A stretch of DNA of 64,000 nt from Protonemura montana (GCA_947568835.1 OX387607.1:17882277-17946276), one strand, 5' to 3'; shown: positions 53,915 through 63,240, counted from the stretch's first letter. Numbers and translations: made by a program. The notes: generated by a model not told the origin, from the sequence alone.

Positions 53915-55500
53915 GGTAGCCAACCTCTTTTAACTTGCCTGGATATAATGAAACCAACAGCCAATTAATGGGGAGGCTGGGAACACATTTTCCATGGCCC
54001 TTTGCAGGGCAGCCTCGAAGTCCGTGACAATCACGGTTGGCGTCATGCCCGGGGCAGCCAAGTTTGCGATTACGAACCGCAGGAGCTGCTCGTAGGCAGC
54101 TGCGGTACGTCGCTCCATGAGAGCGTAGACCACCGGGATTGCCTGAAGGAAGAGACCAAAAGAAGGAATGATTTCACCGAAAAATTCTCCAAGAGTAAAA
54201 CTAAAGAAATAGACTATTGTCGAAATGCACAAACCACGGACTGCACCATCACGTGCAGAGTAAACAGTTGGCACGCTGTCGGCCGCTGCGGCACTGCCTT
54301 GAAAGTGGCGTCTGCATGCAGCTCTGGTGATCCATTTAAAAGTTCGGCGCATGTTGCCCTCGAGGCCAGGACTACCTTCGTCCCACCCTCGCCCTCGAGG
54401 ACAGCCTGGCACAATGGTTCCGGTACCGGGCCAAGTGTGCAGCCATATCGGCCTCGCCACTCAGCACTCCTCAGGGTTTCCCCATATTCCCTGAGGGTCT
54501 CCGGCACTGGCGGCTGCGCAGCGGCGCGTGCCCGGCTGAGTGACTGAACGTAACTGAGGCTGTTGCCTCAGGTACATTTGAACACTTTTGAATGTGCAAG
54601 TCGCCGAATTCCCATTTGACCGAAATATCCTATTCGGCCAGTTGCACATTCAGTCACATGAGCAGACCCCCAATAAACCGTGTTAACTTCACATACTGTG
54701 TCTTTACTGATTCTCCTCGACGAGGGTAAGCTATTCTTTTATTGGCCAAGTAATCCTTTTTACTGGCGCAAGACCAGCCCAGCGAATCTATTCTCTCCGA
54801 ACGTTTCACGTTACCAAGATAATTCAACATCTTCGTCTCTGGTGGCAGCGTACCGAAATGAACTTTTAATTCAGTCTCTCAGGTATTCTATTCCCTCAAA
54901 TACCCAATAATGGCAGCCCTAAAAAGCTCCATTACAAACTGCCCTGTTGGCCAGGACTTTTCTTGCGAACTAGACGTCGCAGAACACAGCTGTCTTTACC
55001 CTGAATCGTTGCAACAAAATCCTGTTGAAAGACTCCACATTATTATTTGTGCGGCAATTCAGGCCGCTCACTGAGAGTCGCTCAGTGCCTATGACACCAA
55101 TCCAAAAGCGGCGTACGTAGGCTATGAGCTGCCGGAACTTTGGCTTTACCGCTGCTAGTTCTAGGCCGTCGATTGTCGCCTGAAAATTAATCCACCGATT
55201 AAGTCGATGTCAGGTATCTCGTGCAGTTTATAATGCATTTTTTCTTGGAAGTTTGTTCCCTCAAATACCTCGAGCCTAATAACTCTCCCAGAGCCTCGAC
55301 GATACGATCGGCTGGTAAAAAAAGGCAGCGCGATTACTTTCTTCACAAACTTTCTGGCGTCCGCTTGTGGCCCGCGATAGTGGGTCGCTAGGCCAAGCTT
55401 TTGGCATTTTCGCCAAAGCTTGCAATTGGAAAAGTTAGATGTAGGTTGATCAAATAGCAGGAAGTGGTAAATAAGCCCCCAAAAGACTAGCGACAAGCAA
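53915..55500. repeat. Segment E, partial diverged third copy of segment D
   Basis: Starting at about 53915 (TAGCCAACCTCTTTTAACTTGCC) it follows D1/D2 from the end of MULE-RING exon 2 through exon 1 and the MULE debris up to the region beyond D2's right end (55420-55505 versus 49255-49357). It has more substitutions and several small deletions, so it separated earlier than D1 and D2. Confidence 0.85.
53939..54545 (-). pseudogene. MULE-RING gene, exons 1 and 2 only (copy E)
   Basis: Exon 2 (54142-53939, 204 bp) has V-T-D-F-E-A-A-L and ends at GCAAGT as in the other copies. Exon 1 (to 54236) has A-D-A-T-F-K-A-V-P. Its donor is GTTTGT instead of GTATGT, and the front of exon 1 is shortened near 54540. 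Exons 3 and 4 are missing, because foreign sequence begins about 25 bp after exon 2. Confidence 0.8.
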
Positions 55501-55504
55501 TCAA

Positions 55505-55858
55505 TGAAACATTTGAGAAGTTAATAAAGAGGCTCTCAAGAGCGCATTTATTTGACCCACAAGATGATTTTTCTTTCTGACATATTTTTAAGTATCTTTC
55601 CTTTTGATGTCGCCAATGGCGTTGTTGCACCTCCCCCCATAGATATGTGCGTACCTCCCCGTAATGAAAGTGACGGCCATGGGTCTGTGCCCCCAGAAAA
55701 GCGGCCACGAGGGCAGCAGCAGGTTCGTTGTTTAGAGCTTCGGAGAAAGTCTTTGTTGAAACAGAACGAGGGTAAAGCTCCTCGTAACGCTTCTTAGCCT
55801 CGAACACAGAAAGATTGTTCAGGGTTTTTATTTCCATTATTTTCTTTTCTTTTACCAA
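55505..55858 (-). pseudogene. MULE transposase middle exon, right part of an interrupted gene
   Basis: An open frame with F-E-A-K-K-R-Y-E-E-L-Y-P, then A-L-V-A-A-F-L-G-A-Q-T-H-G-R-H-F-H-Y and L-W-G-E-V-Q-Q-R. The A-F-x-x-A-x-T-H-G-x-x-F-H pattern is the exon 2 motif of MULE proteins (Cys changed to Arg). Together with the exon at 57154-57387 and the FLYWCH exon at 58679-58903 it outlines one minus-strand MULE gene interrupted by the GC-rich insertion at 55860-57110. Confidence 0.55.
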
Positions 55859-55859
55859 C

Positions 55860-57110
55860 TGGGGACAGGCTCGGCAGGGCCATGCCTACCCTGTTGGCAT
55901 CCCACCTCCATTCTAAGGTGGTCCCTCCGACTAGCTTACTCGCCAGTTCGGCCGCGCTTGATCCGGGTGTGGTGCCGTACGTCACCCGTTCGATGAAAGT
56001 GGACGCCTGCGCCGGGTAAAGCCCTGGGGCGACGATCTCGTCGGCGATGCCCGTGGCCGCCTTAAACTCCTCGAACGTTCTTCGAGCGAAGCCGGCCTGC
56101 GCCAGACGATCATGCCCTCTGTTGAGGATCCGGCCCTCGATGTCCTGGGGGGATTCCAAGTTGTCGACGTCGTAGGTCATCACCCCGCTCATTATCGCGA
56201 GCTCGGCTACGCACGACCATGAGCCCACATGCAATGCGGGATACCGCCGTGCTACCGCGCGATCTACATACTGGTGATCCAAGGCGGATACTGCCCACGC
56301 GTGTCCGTAGGTTGGAAAAGCCGGCCTGCCTGTCCGTTTTGCGGGCTCCAGTTCGATGTGCGCTAGGATCGGGTCGGGGGCTCCGTGCCCTGAGACAGTC
56401 TTCTTCTTCCTTCGCCCTCCCCCCGCTGGTACCACCGAGGCCTCCACCTTGGGAGGAAACCTGACGGTGAGGGCGGCTACCAAAACGTCCACCTCGAGCC
56501 AATTGCACCCTGATGTGAACTTGTCCCTCACGTATGACGAGAAAAGGACTCTGAGTGAGTTCCTGTATCCCAGCACAATCCGGACGCACCTGGCAATTGT
56601 CTCATTGAAATCCAGGATCGGGGGCCGGTCACGAGGCTGCATATACCGGTCGGGGGATGCCACAACGAACCGTTGATCCGCAATCTTGATGTCACGGCTC
56701 TCCCCTGAGGTCGTCACGATTATGAGTTTCCGTACATCATTCGGCATGTCCACGAGGCCGGCGGTCCTGATGAACATTTCCCACGCTGCCTGGTTCTCGG
56801 TGATATCCATGCACCGGAACGCCTCCAGCACCCAACCCAAGGGGTATCTCAGGTGTGCCAGTATCCACATGGCCCACGCGACCCTGTTCTCTCGGGCTCC
56901 GTCGTCGAGCACGATCACCCCGACGGAGGGCGAGGATGGGTCCCACTTCTCGCCCTCTCCGACCGCCCCTGCTTGGATGACGCCTCCCTGGTTAAATGAG
57001 CACTCCAGGTAGCGGGCGCTTATCACGATTGCCTCGAATCGCCATTCTGTTATGGTGTTGAGGGGCAGGTCTTCACGAAGCCAAGGACTCGCAATAACGC
57101 CATTTTTAAC
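55860..57110 (-). pseudogene. Endogenous viral-like nucleoprotein (negative-strand RNA virus type, tentative)
   Basis: A single intronless frame of more than 400 codons, clearly richer in G and C than its surroundings. It contains blocks such as F-P-T-Y-G-H-A-W-A-V-S-A-L-D, M-S-G-V-M-T-Y-D-V-D-N-L-E, R-R-T-F-E-E-F and A-S-T-F-I-E-R-V-T-Y-G. These are reminiscent of nucleoproteins of arthropod mononega-/jingchuvirus-like agents, which often occur as genome-integrated copies. I cannot verify the family without a search. There is no ATG at the usual place: the frame extends upstream to a stop near 57142, entering MULE intron sequence. It has no LTR, TIR or poly(A) that I could see. The last residues, after about 55870, are probably flanking DNA. 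A retroelement gag is the main alternative. Confidence 0.45.
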
Positions 57111-57153
57111 TAAAAGCTCGTATTTTATTTCTTTATTTCTTATTCATACATAC

Positions 57154-57387
57154 CTTGAACGTGTCGTCCAAGTGGATTTCTGCGGCCTGTTGCAGTTTCC
57201 CCACCATGAATGGTGAAGCGAACACGGCAATGTCCCCTTCTTCCTCCGTGCCTTCTATCCTGGAAAATGGCTCTCGATGACCTGCCGCTGTGGCCTCAGC
57301 CATACCAAATCTTGCAGTGATCGCTGGCTGGCGGAGCAAATTCCTGCAAGGTTGCAGGAATCGGGGGCATAGCAGCTCTTCTGGCAC
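57154..57387 (-). pseudogene. MULE transposase exon with first catalytic Asp
   Basis: Reads I-E-G-T-E-E-E-G-D-I-A-V-F-A-S-P and A-A-E-I-H-L-D-D-T-F-K, ending at donor AAG|GTATGT (57153). H-L-D-D-T-F-K corresponds to the I-D-G-T-F-K motif of other MULE copies. Its upstream limit and the connection to the FLYWCH exon are not clear. Confidence 0.65.
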
Positions 57388-58430
57388 ATCTCATCATGCT
57401 GACGTGTTATCGCATATTTCATGCATGATATCGTGCATGATATTTTCCTCATCATCTTCATCAATCTAGTAGTACACGTCAACTATCTCGTGGTTGACTT
57501 CCTCACTTGAATCTGATTCAGATTCCAGTTTGTTTTTCTTTGCTTCTCCATCCTGTTCTTTGATCTTTAAGTTGTGACTTGCGTGCATCAACATACTTGC
57601 CCCGACTGTGGAGAGCCTGGTAAGAGCACCAAGGTCTGTTCAACCCAATAACCCTTGGATAAGTAACTGCTGAGTTACAGTTTCCATTAATATAGTCAAC
57701 ACCAGACTTACCACAATGCTGAGACTGCCGACGTTTCCATTCTCAGGCGTGGGAGGCAAGAACTGATATTGTTTCTGTTTTCCTGTTTTCCGACGGTTTT
57801 CCTAAACTTCGGACGGCATTCCTTCTTTCCTTCCCTACGTAAATGTCTGGCTTTTGCAGCTCTGTGCTTTGTTAATCGTCACTGCAAATGCTGGAGGCGA
57901 TTTACTCGATCCTTTTTAAATGGGACTCGTGAAAAATGAAACCAATGTCTGCACATCTCTCTTCCGAAGTATAGTCTTCCGGTTCACCACGGATTTAGTT
58001 AGGTTCTTAACGGCTTTGTGCAAGAAGCTCAGCTGAGGCTTTCCTGAAGCTAGATCGAACCTTGTTTTATATGACCTTTCCGTGACCATCGCCCAAATAT
58101 ATCGCAGAACGAATATTCCACAGTAAATACAGTCGCCCATGCTGCTGTCGGTAATAAAACAACAATCAAGATTCATTGTTAACCGTTTTATTCAGCAGCT
58201 GGCTGGTTTATTTGTTTATTTATTTATTTGTTGCCAACTGACAAAATACATTGTTTTTGTATGGGCCATAGGAACTAGAGATTTAGGAAATGTATCATAG
58301 TAACTTATAATATAATGACTATAAAATATAGTATTTGAAATAAGATAATAGTTTATATTGTAAAGTGACTAACATTTTTAATAATAATTATAATTGCACA
58401 AAAGTTAGGGAAAGCATTAGGGTAGAGGGG
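57388..58430. other. No clear gene; LINE-like AT-rich tail at 58200-58420
   Basis: A short piece at 57584-57605 matches LINE-associated sequence at 22950. From 58200 the plus strand shows TTTATTTGTTTATTTATTTA and an AT-rich stretch resembling the 3' end of a minus-strand LINE (compare 22570). A minus-strand frame at 57916-58176 is not recognised. Confidence 0.3.
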
Positions 58431-58678
58431 CCAGAGGTTCATTCCTAATTTGTTCTGTCTTGGCCCAAGTCCATCTCCACTTTCATTGACTCATGCAATC
58501 TGATAAACAACTTGCTCCAGCGTCATCACTCCTGGACATCCCCAACCTACTCGTAATCTGTAGTTAAGAAGTTGCAAGGAAGATAATCGGTCAAGAAGAT
58601 TAATGAATACAATGAAGAATTAAACAGAAGAGTGTGTTGCAGAAGAAGAATTATAACCTATTCCAAATACTTTAGATG

Positions 58679-58903
58679 TCAAGACAAACCTTCCACGTTG
58701 ACGTCCATTTTCATGGAAGTCGTGGAGCACCTTTCTTGTATCTCCTGTTTTTTTTGCCTAGGTGGCTTCTTTTCACGTTTCTTAAAATACTGACACCGAA
58801 GATTTTCAATGGTAGCAGTTCTTTTATCCACACTGTAGACAAAACCATTCGTATCCGTAATCAGGATTCCGCCACGTTGAGAATAAATGCGTTCGTCTTC
58901 CAT
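58679..58903 (-). pseudogene. FLYWCH zinc-finger exon of a MULE gene
   Basis: Starts M-E-D-E-R-I-Y-S-Q-R-G-G-I-L-I-T and continues N-G-F-V-Y-S-V-D-K-R, then L-R-C-Q-Y-F-K-K. The order (S-x-R-G-x, L-I/V-x-x-x-G-F-x-Y, W/x-R-C) is that of the first half of a FLYWCH finger, with the Y-W before R-C degraded. It is the likely 5' exon of the MULE gene whose other exons lie to the left. Confidence 0.6.
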
Positions 58904-59095
58904 ATTGTCACAAGTACTCTCTATGAAAGATACAGCACAGCTGCCTGATGGGTAGCTGCCCTTCCCGAATTATGCCAATCGTCTAGCGAGGCACTCTTCA
59001 ATGACTTGCTGATGGTCAGTTCGATGATAAGAAACCGTGGTTCTGGCCATTGTTGTACAATGTTTTCTATCAGTACAACGTGGTATACGTATACG

Positions 59096-59149
59096 TTGTG
59101 TTGACGGAGGATGATCACATGTTTTGACGGTAGACATAGAAATGGCTGT
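59096..59149 (-). pseudogene. Fragment of the envelope glycoprotein gene fused to integrase
   Basis: About 50 bases (TTGACGGAGGATGATCACAT to TAGAAATGGCTGTGAT) are the same as 62953-63005 inside the env-like gene. They are joined directly to the integrase gene. At the junction env has CTGTGATG and integrase has CTGTGATCTTGG, so the join lies in 7 bp of shared sequence (CTGTGAT). This is a deletion between integrase and env that removed roughly 900 bp. Confidence 0.85.
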
Positions 59150-59690
59150 GATCTTGGTTTACGTAATGTGAAAGCATGGTCTTGATGACGCGATGGGCCC
59201 GTTCCAATCCGCCATTCGTTTCCGGTCTGTACGCTGTGCTACACACGTGATCTATTCTTAATTCTTTGCATAATTCTGTCATTAATCGAGACATGAAGTT
59301 GCTTCCTAAATCTGTGAGAACCTGAGTTGGACAACCCTTACGGCATACGATGTTTTCTACGAAAGCTTTAGCCACTGTTTCCGCTGTCTGGTCTCTTAGG
59401 GGAACTAATTCTATCATTTTGGAAAATGAATCCTGCACTGTCAAGATGTACTTGTATCCTTCGTCACTCGTGGGTAGTTTTCCCACTATATCAAGGCACA
59501 ATCTATATCCTGGTCCAGGTATGGGATCCGATTCTTGCACTATCTCCTCCATGATAGGCTTATGGTGGTGTGGAATTCTAAATGGATATTGAGCTACTGG
59601 TTTAGAGTCTCCTGTCTCGATATGGTGCTCGGCAATGCTTGTATAACCTAACTTAGAATTAGATTCTATCATTTCTAAGAGGAAACCGAC
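59150..59690 (-). pseudogene. Gypsy-type pol: RT start fused to integrase (internal deletion)
   Basis: Reads from right to left L-G-Y-T-S-I-A-E-H-H-I-E-T-G-D and P-F-R-I-P-H-H-H-K-P-I, the front of a Gypsy reverse transcriptase. It then passes directly into L-D-I-V-G-K-L-P, Y-I-L-T-V-Q-D-S-F-S-K, L-T-D-L-G-S-N-F and T-A-Y-R-P-E-T-N-G-G-L-E-R, the integrase core with its two Asp and the Glu region. Most of RT and all of RNase H are missing, but the frame stays open. The 3' part equals the integrase at 63840-63989 nearly base for base. Confidence 0.85.
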
Positions 59691-60531
59691 AGTAATTTCG
59701 CTTACTCCCAAGCAACTGAGAGAAGATGTGCCAGTGAAGCGAATCAGGAAGGTGTTACCTGAAGAAGAAGGAGGGTACAAGATCACCATGCCTCAAGGAA
59801 TAACCCCACGCACAAAGCAGATTTTAGCAAAGCCAGAAAATATAGTTGGGAATACTAAAACGGTGTTTCAGCGGCTGGGTGAAAGTTCGGTTTCAAGCAC
59901 GACATGTGTGGAGGAGCCAAAAGTCACTTTCTTAGGAATGGTGCCATCTAAGGCTGGCGCTGGCGGGTCATCTGTATTCCACCGGCTTGGCGGGAAGCGG
60001 AAGTCCGAGATCACTTAAAAAACGCCTTACTGTTACCTCCGTTACCTCCGAAAGTCAAGAGACCGATGAATCTATTGGATACTATGGCGTTTTAAAGAAA
60101 GACTTTTCTAGAGATGTCCAAAAACCTGAATTAAATACTAGACTGAAGACTCGCCTCGGAAATCAAACAAAGTCGCATATAAAAATTGAATGTGATGCGG
60201 AAGGAAACACGCATCAAACTCATCCGACTACGACATCTACTCAAAAGGTCATATATAATCAATCTGCTTTGTCCCGACTTGGGACGAAGCAAGCTGCTTC
60301 TTCCGAACCAGCTACGAGATTGGTAAAGAAAAAAGTTCTTCAAGACGTTGCCTAGTGGAAAAAGGGTTATTGTTATGAGAGAAGTGGTCGAAGAAGTGAC
60401 TGTAAGGTCTCAACAACTGGAAGTCGGAAAGAAAGCGGTTAGTTTTGGGGAAAATAATTTCCGTAGTGACAATGTGTCCAAGAAATCTGCTGTCATGAGC
60501 CGACTTGGAGCAGATGAAGAAGAAGAAGAAT
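59677..60531 (+). pseudogene. Intronless fragment of a C19orf47-like host gene inside Gypsy pol
   Basis: Plus-strand translation gives V-P-V-K-R-I-R-K-V-L-P, E-G-G-Y-K-I-T-M-P-Q-G-I-T-P-R-T-K, T-V-F-Q-R-L-G and S-V-F-H-R-L-G-G-K-R-K-S. After a frame change near 60015 it gives Y-Y-G-V-L-K-K-D-F and S-A-L-S-R-L-G, and after another near 60350 S-A-V-M-S-R-L-G-A-D-E. The E-G-x-Y-x-I-x-M-P-x-G-x-T-P-R-T block, the repeated S-V-F-x-R-L-G motifs and Y-x-G-V-L-K-K agree with my memory of vertebrate C19orf47, an uncharacterised nuclear protein. No introns interrupt 850 bp, so it derives from mRNA. It is antisense to the surrounding pol, truncated at both ends and broken by two frameshifts. Confidence 0.7.
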
Positions 60532-60532
60532 C

Positions 60533-60946
60533 TTTTTTTTTCCTCGTTTCTTCATCTAAATGGTCTAGCTTAAAATGTTTGGTTAAATCTACGGGTTCCT
60601 TAGGTGTGTCCCCTCGTAGAGCGTAACCTATCCCTGCTATTATCTTTGGGTTCTCATTTTCTATAGGTCTAAGGTCAATGGTTTCTAATTGGTATACTTT
60701 CCCTAGTCTCGTGTTCTTTGGAATCGTCACGGCGTCCCGCGAGAGACTCATCACCCTTATTTGAGCCTTCCTATCTGCTCTTGATTTAAATAGTACTCGA
60801 GATACGGCCAAACCACTTATTTGCAATGGTTCCGGTTCTACTATCTGGTCCCCAAGAGTAGCTACTTCCTGAGTTCCTTCTAGCAACATTTCGCAAAGTG
60901 GAGGTACCACGATCTCTGAGCGGTTGCGAATGAAACACGCGCGCTG
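60533..60946 (-). pseudogene. Gypsy-type pol: region between protease and RT
   Basis: The minus frame reads R-A-C-F-I-R-N-R-S-E-I-V-V-P-P, E-M-L-L-E-G, I-V-E-P-E-P-L-Q-I-S-G-L-A-V-S and L-S-R-D-A-V-T-I-P-K-N-T-R-L-G, then F-K-L-D-H-L-D-E-E-T-R-K. This is the linker between aspartic protease and reverse transcriptase in Gypsy polyproteins. The continuation (L-L-E-M-I-E-S-N-S) is at 59690 on the far side of the host insertion. On the right it abuts the LTR end directly, with no primer-binding site or gag. Confidence 0.8.
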
Positions 60947-61299
60947 TGTAACGCCGGGGTGGACGTTGGGTGGGGAAAAAGGCAATAGTTAAGTTATAGT
61001 CATGGTTTTATTGATTACACGTTAAACCCTGGTTATAATTATACATCCTAAATGATGGTTACTATTGTTCTACGCAGAGAGCGGTGCGTTTAGTTCCGTG
61101 GTAGTTGAAGCTCTGCCGGTCCAAGGCGACGCTAGACGTCGTGAGACCTGCATGTATTCTGCTGATGCGTGCACTTGATGCAAGATCATCAGTTTAGGCT
61201 ATAAGGAGTGTGTCAGTCTGACTCTAGGTTAGCTATAGTGTATATCGACTTGAGCATATTATAGTGGGGTATGGCTAGGAAAAGTGTAACTTTGTTACA
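60947..61299 (-). repeat. Long terminal repeat of Gypsy-type element
   Basis: A 353-bp block bounded by TGTAAC on both sides (TGTAACGCC at 60947 on plus, TGTAACAAAG from 61299 on minus), giving the canonical TG..CA termini and a 6-bp terminal inverted repeat. On the minus strand a purine-rich tract (GGAGGGGCGAC) precedes it, AATAAA (with CAATAAAACC) lies near the end and a T-rich stretch follows. The flanks do not form a duplication (CGCGC and GTCGC), so it is not a simple solo LTR. Confidence 0.75.
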
Positions 61300-61965
61300 G
61301 TCGCCCCTCCATTGAAAAAGGAAAAGTGTTTTAAAACTTTTCCGTGTTGGTAGAAGCAAGACTTGAGAAGAGAAAACCAATGCAAGGTAAGTAGTAAAAA
61401 AAAAGGTCTGATGGTGACACATTCCCTAACACCTCTTCACTGTCAAACTATTGCTTAGTAACCTTTGCAAATAAACCTACTATTCAATGATACCATTCCA
61501 AAAGAACCTAAAATTCAAAACATAGAACTTACAACAAACCATTACTACAAATGAATTACAGGCAAGTAGTAAATCATAATCTTAGAACTAACTATAACAC
61601 TAGATAATTTGTTGTACATTTTGTAGAATAGTTTAGCAATTGAAATTTTCGCAAGTTACAATTTATTGACTTCAATTATTGACACCTTAATTTAACAATG
61701 CAAAGGTACAAATGGAAGAACCTAAAAAATACCGCGACCGCGACAAAATCATACACAACCAATAGCTCCCACACAAGCTCACAAACAACAAGATGTGGCT
61801 AATAAAACGCATAATTATAAGTTGCGTAGTACAGGCGTACCAGACATTCACCCCTGGGTACTCCCAAGAAAACTTAGTATTCCTTCTAGACGAAAACCTA
61901 TAGCGGAGATTTAAAACGCAAGTCAAAACATAGATTAAAAAAAAGGTCTGATGGTGACACATTCC
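61300..61965 (-). other. 3' untranslated region of the env-bearing element, with nested repeats
   Basis: This non-coding stretch holds an 81-bp repeat at 61652-61732, identical to 63160-63240 upstream of env. It also holds a 37-38-bp repeat (61396-61433), identical to the end of env (61937-61973) except for one A in the A-run. Both repeats are in the same orientation as their partners. A purine tract AAGAGGAGGG ends env and is followed by TGTTAGGGAATGTG, which itself looks like the start of an LTR. Confidence 0.7.
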
Positions 61966-63111
61966 CTAACACCCTCCTCTTAACAGAGCTGCGACTCCAG
62001 GCCTTTGAGTATAAGCCCAAGCAAATTCTGTTGGAGATATATAAGCCAAGGATATGAGATGCATTAGAGACGCATGTTTAAGTAAGCAGATTTTAGCATG
62101 GAAATGGGCATATAACGTATCAAATTGGCCTGCAAAATGTCTCTCCAAGAAAACAAATTTGGAGTTAGTGTACAGAAACATGTCTAGGTTTTCAGGGGTA
62201 ATAGTAGATTTTTGAAAGAAGAAACCAGCTCCAGAAGCTAGAATGACAGATAATTTAGGGTGTTCTGTACTATAACCATGCTGGTGACAAACTAAGGATG
62301 GAGGTCCTAACCCCACAGCCATAGCATGTTGGTCAGTGGAGATCATCAATGTTTGTTTTCCGTCTGTGGTCTCAGAAATGGTGGCCACTCCTTCATATAA
62401 TACCAAATGAGATTCAGTGGAACATTCTTTGCTCAGACTAGAGATGTCCCAGAAGATACAGCCATATGATGCATCAAACTGAGATCCCTCCATCCAGTTG
62501 TAATTGTAACCAGAAGACACTCTAAGTTTACCGTTTTCTAGATCAATCAAGGCATATTCTGTTCTTAAGGTGATTTTATACGATCTAGTGACCACTACAG
62601 AAGAATACTGAAGACCGTTACGATTGTACAACCCTCCATTACATCCACCATTGGGATCTCCTATGCTCCCTACATCCACTAAGGTTATGACCCGTGTGGA
62701 ATTAGGTTTAAAACCCGATAATACATTCCCTGAGGCAGTTTTGTATTCCCCGTAAGTATGTAAATGCCTGCATGGTTCCGCAGCTATTGGCCAAATCTCA
62801 TTGATGGTAAAACCATCCATGGCCAAAGTTGCATGGGAGTGCATGCCACAGTGGGTGATGAAAGTAGAGACTTCCAGCAAGCAAGCTGTTATTTCTATTT
62901 GATCGTATGATTTCCTTTGAAGGAGTTGCACAGTTACTTGCTCTTGACTCTTGGTTGACGGAGGATGATCACATGTTTTGACGGTAGACATAGAAATGGC
63001 TGTGATGTTGGATTTCTTCGTAACACAATCATAACCAGTCAAAGCACAAGTAGATCTAACACACAACAGCACCACAACACTTCCCAGACACCAATTCACG
63101 AGAGTCATCAT
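61966..63111 (-). CDS. Chuvirus-like envelope glycoprotein captured by a Gypsy element (C-terminally truncated)
   Basis: The open frame runs from 63183. The better start is M25 at 63111, just after a TTTGTAG acceptor, and gives a signal peptide (hydrophobic V-V-V-L-L-C-V). The mature protein begins L-T-G-Y-D-C with N-I-T, then shows H-C-G-M-H-S-H and Cys-rich spacing. This pattern is known from jingchuvirus-type (chuvirus) glycoproteins and from their integrated relatives in arthropod genomes. It lies directly 3' of integrase on the same strand, the position of env in Errantivirus-like elements. The length is about 380 residues against about 600 or more for full glycoproteins. The reading ends in the polypurine tract before any fusion or membrane segment. 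It is probably an endogenous, non-infectious copy. Confidence 0.65.
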   Translation of the reverse strand: MMTLVNWCLGSVVVLLCVRSTCALTGYDCVTKKSNITAISMSTVKTCDHPPSTKSQEQVTVQLLQRKSYDQIEITACLLEVSTFITHCGMHSHATLAMDGFTINEIWPIAAEPCRHLHTYGEYKTASGNVLSGFKPNSTRVITLVDVGSIGDPNGGCNGGLYNRNGLQYSSVVVTRSYKITLRTEYALIDLENGKLRVSSGYNYNWMEGSQFDASYGCIFWDISSLSKECSTESHLVLYEGVATISETTDGKQTLMISTDQHAMAVGLGPPSLVCHQHGYSTEHPKLSVILASGAGFFFQKSTITPENLDMFLYTNSKFVFLERHFAGQFDTLYAHFHAKICLLKHASLMHLISLAYISPTEFAWAYTQRPGVAALLRGGC

Positions 63112-63159
63112 TCTACAAACAACACACAATCTTACAATAGTATTGGCTCGACGGCTCGA

Positions 63160-63240
63160 CAAGTTACAATTTATTGACTTCAATTATTGACACCTTAATT
63201 TAACAATGCAAAGGTACAAATGGAAGAACCTAAAAAATAC
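63160..63240. repeat. 81-bp direct repeat upstream of env (partner 61652-61732)
   Basis: The sequence from CAAGTTACAATTTATTGAC to CCTAAAAAATAC is the same as 61652-61732. The env gene lies between the two copies. It marks the edge of the segment that carried env into the element. Confidence 0.9.

Noticed and set aside
55794..55858. Last 20 or so codons of the viral-like frame as part of the nucleoprotein
   Set aside because: This part overlaps the MULE exon in another frame and becomes low-complexity, so it is more likely flanking sequence read through.
60947..61299. Solo LTR
   Set aside because: No target-site duplication, and pol sequence begins immediately beyond one end.
61437..61971. 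Two LTRs starting TGTTAGGGAATGTG at 61971 and 61436
   Set aside because: Only 37-38 bp are shared after the start. A true LTR pair would match over its whole length. The motif may mark an older LTR start, but I treat it as a short repeat.
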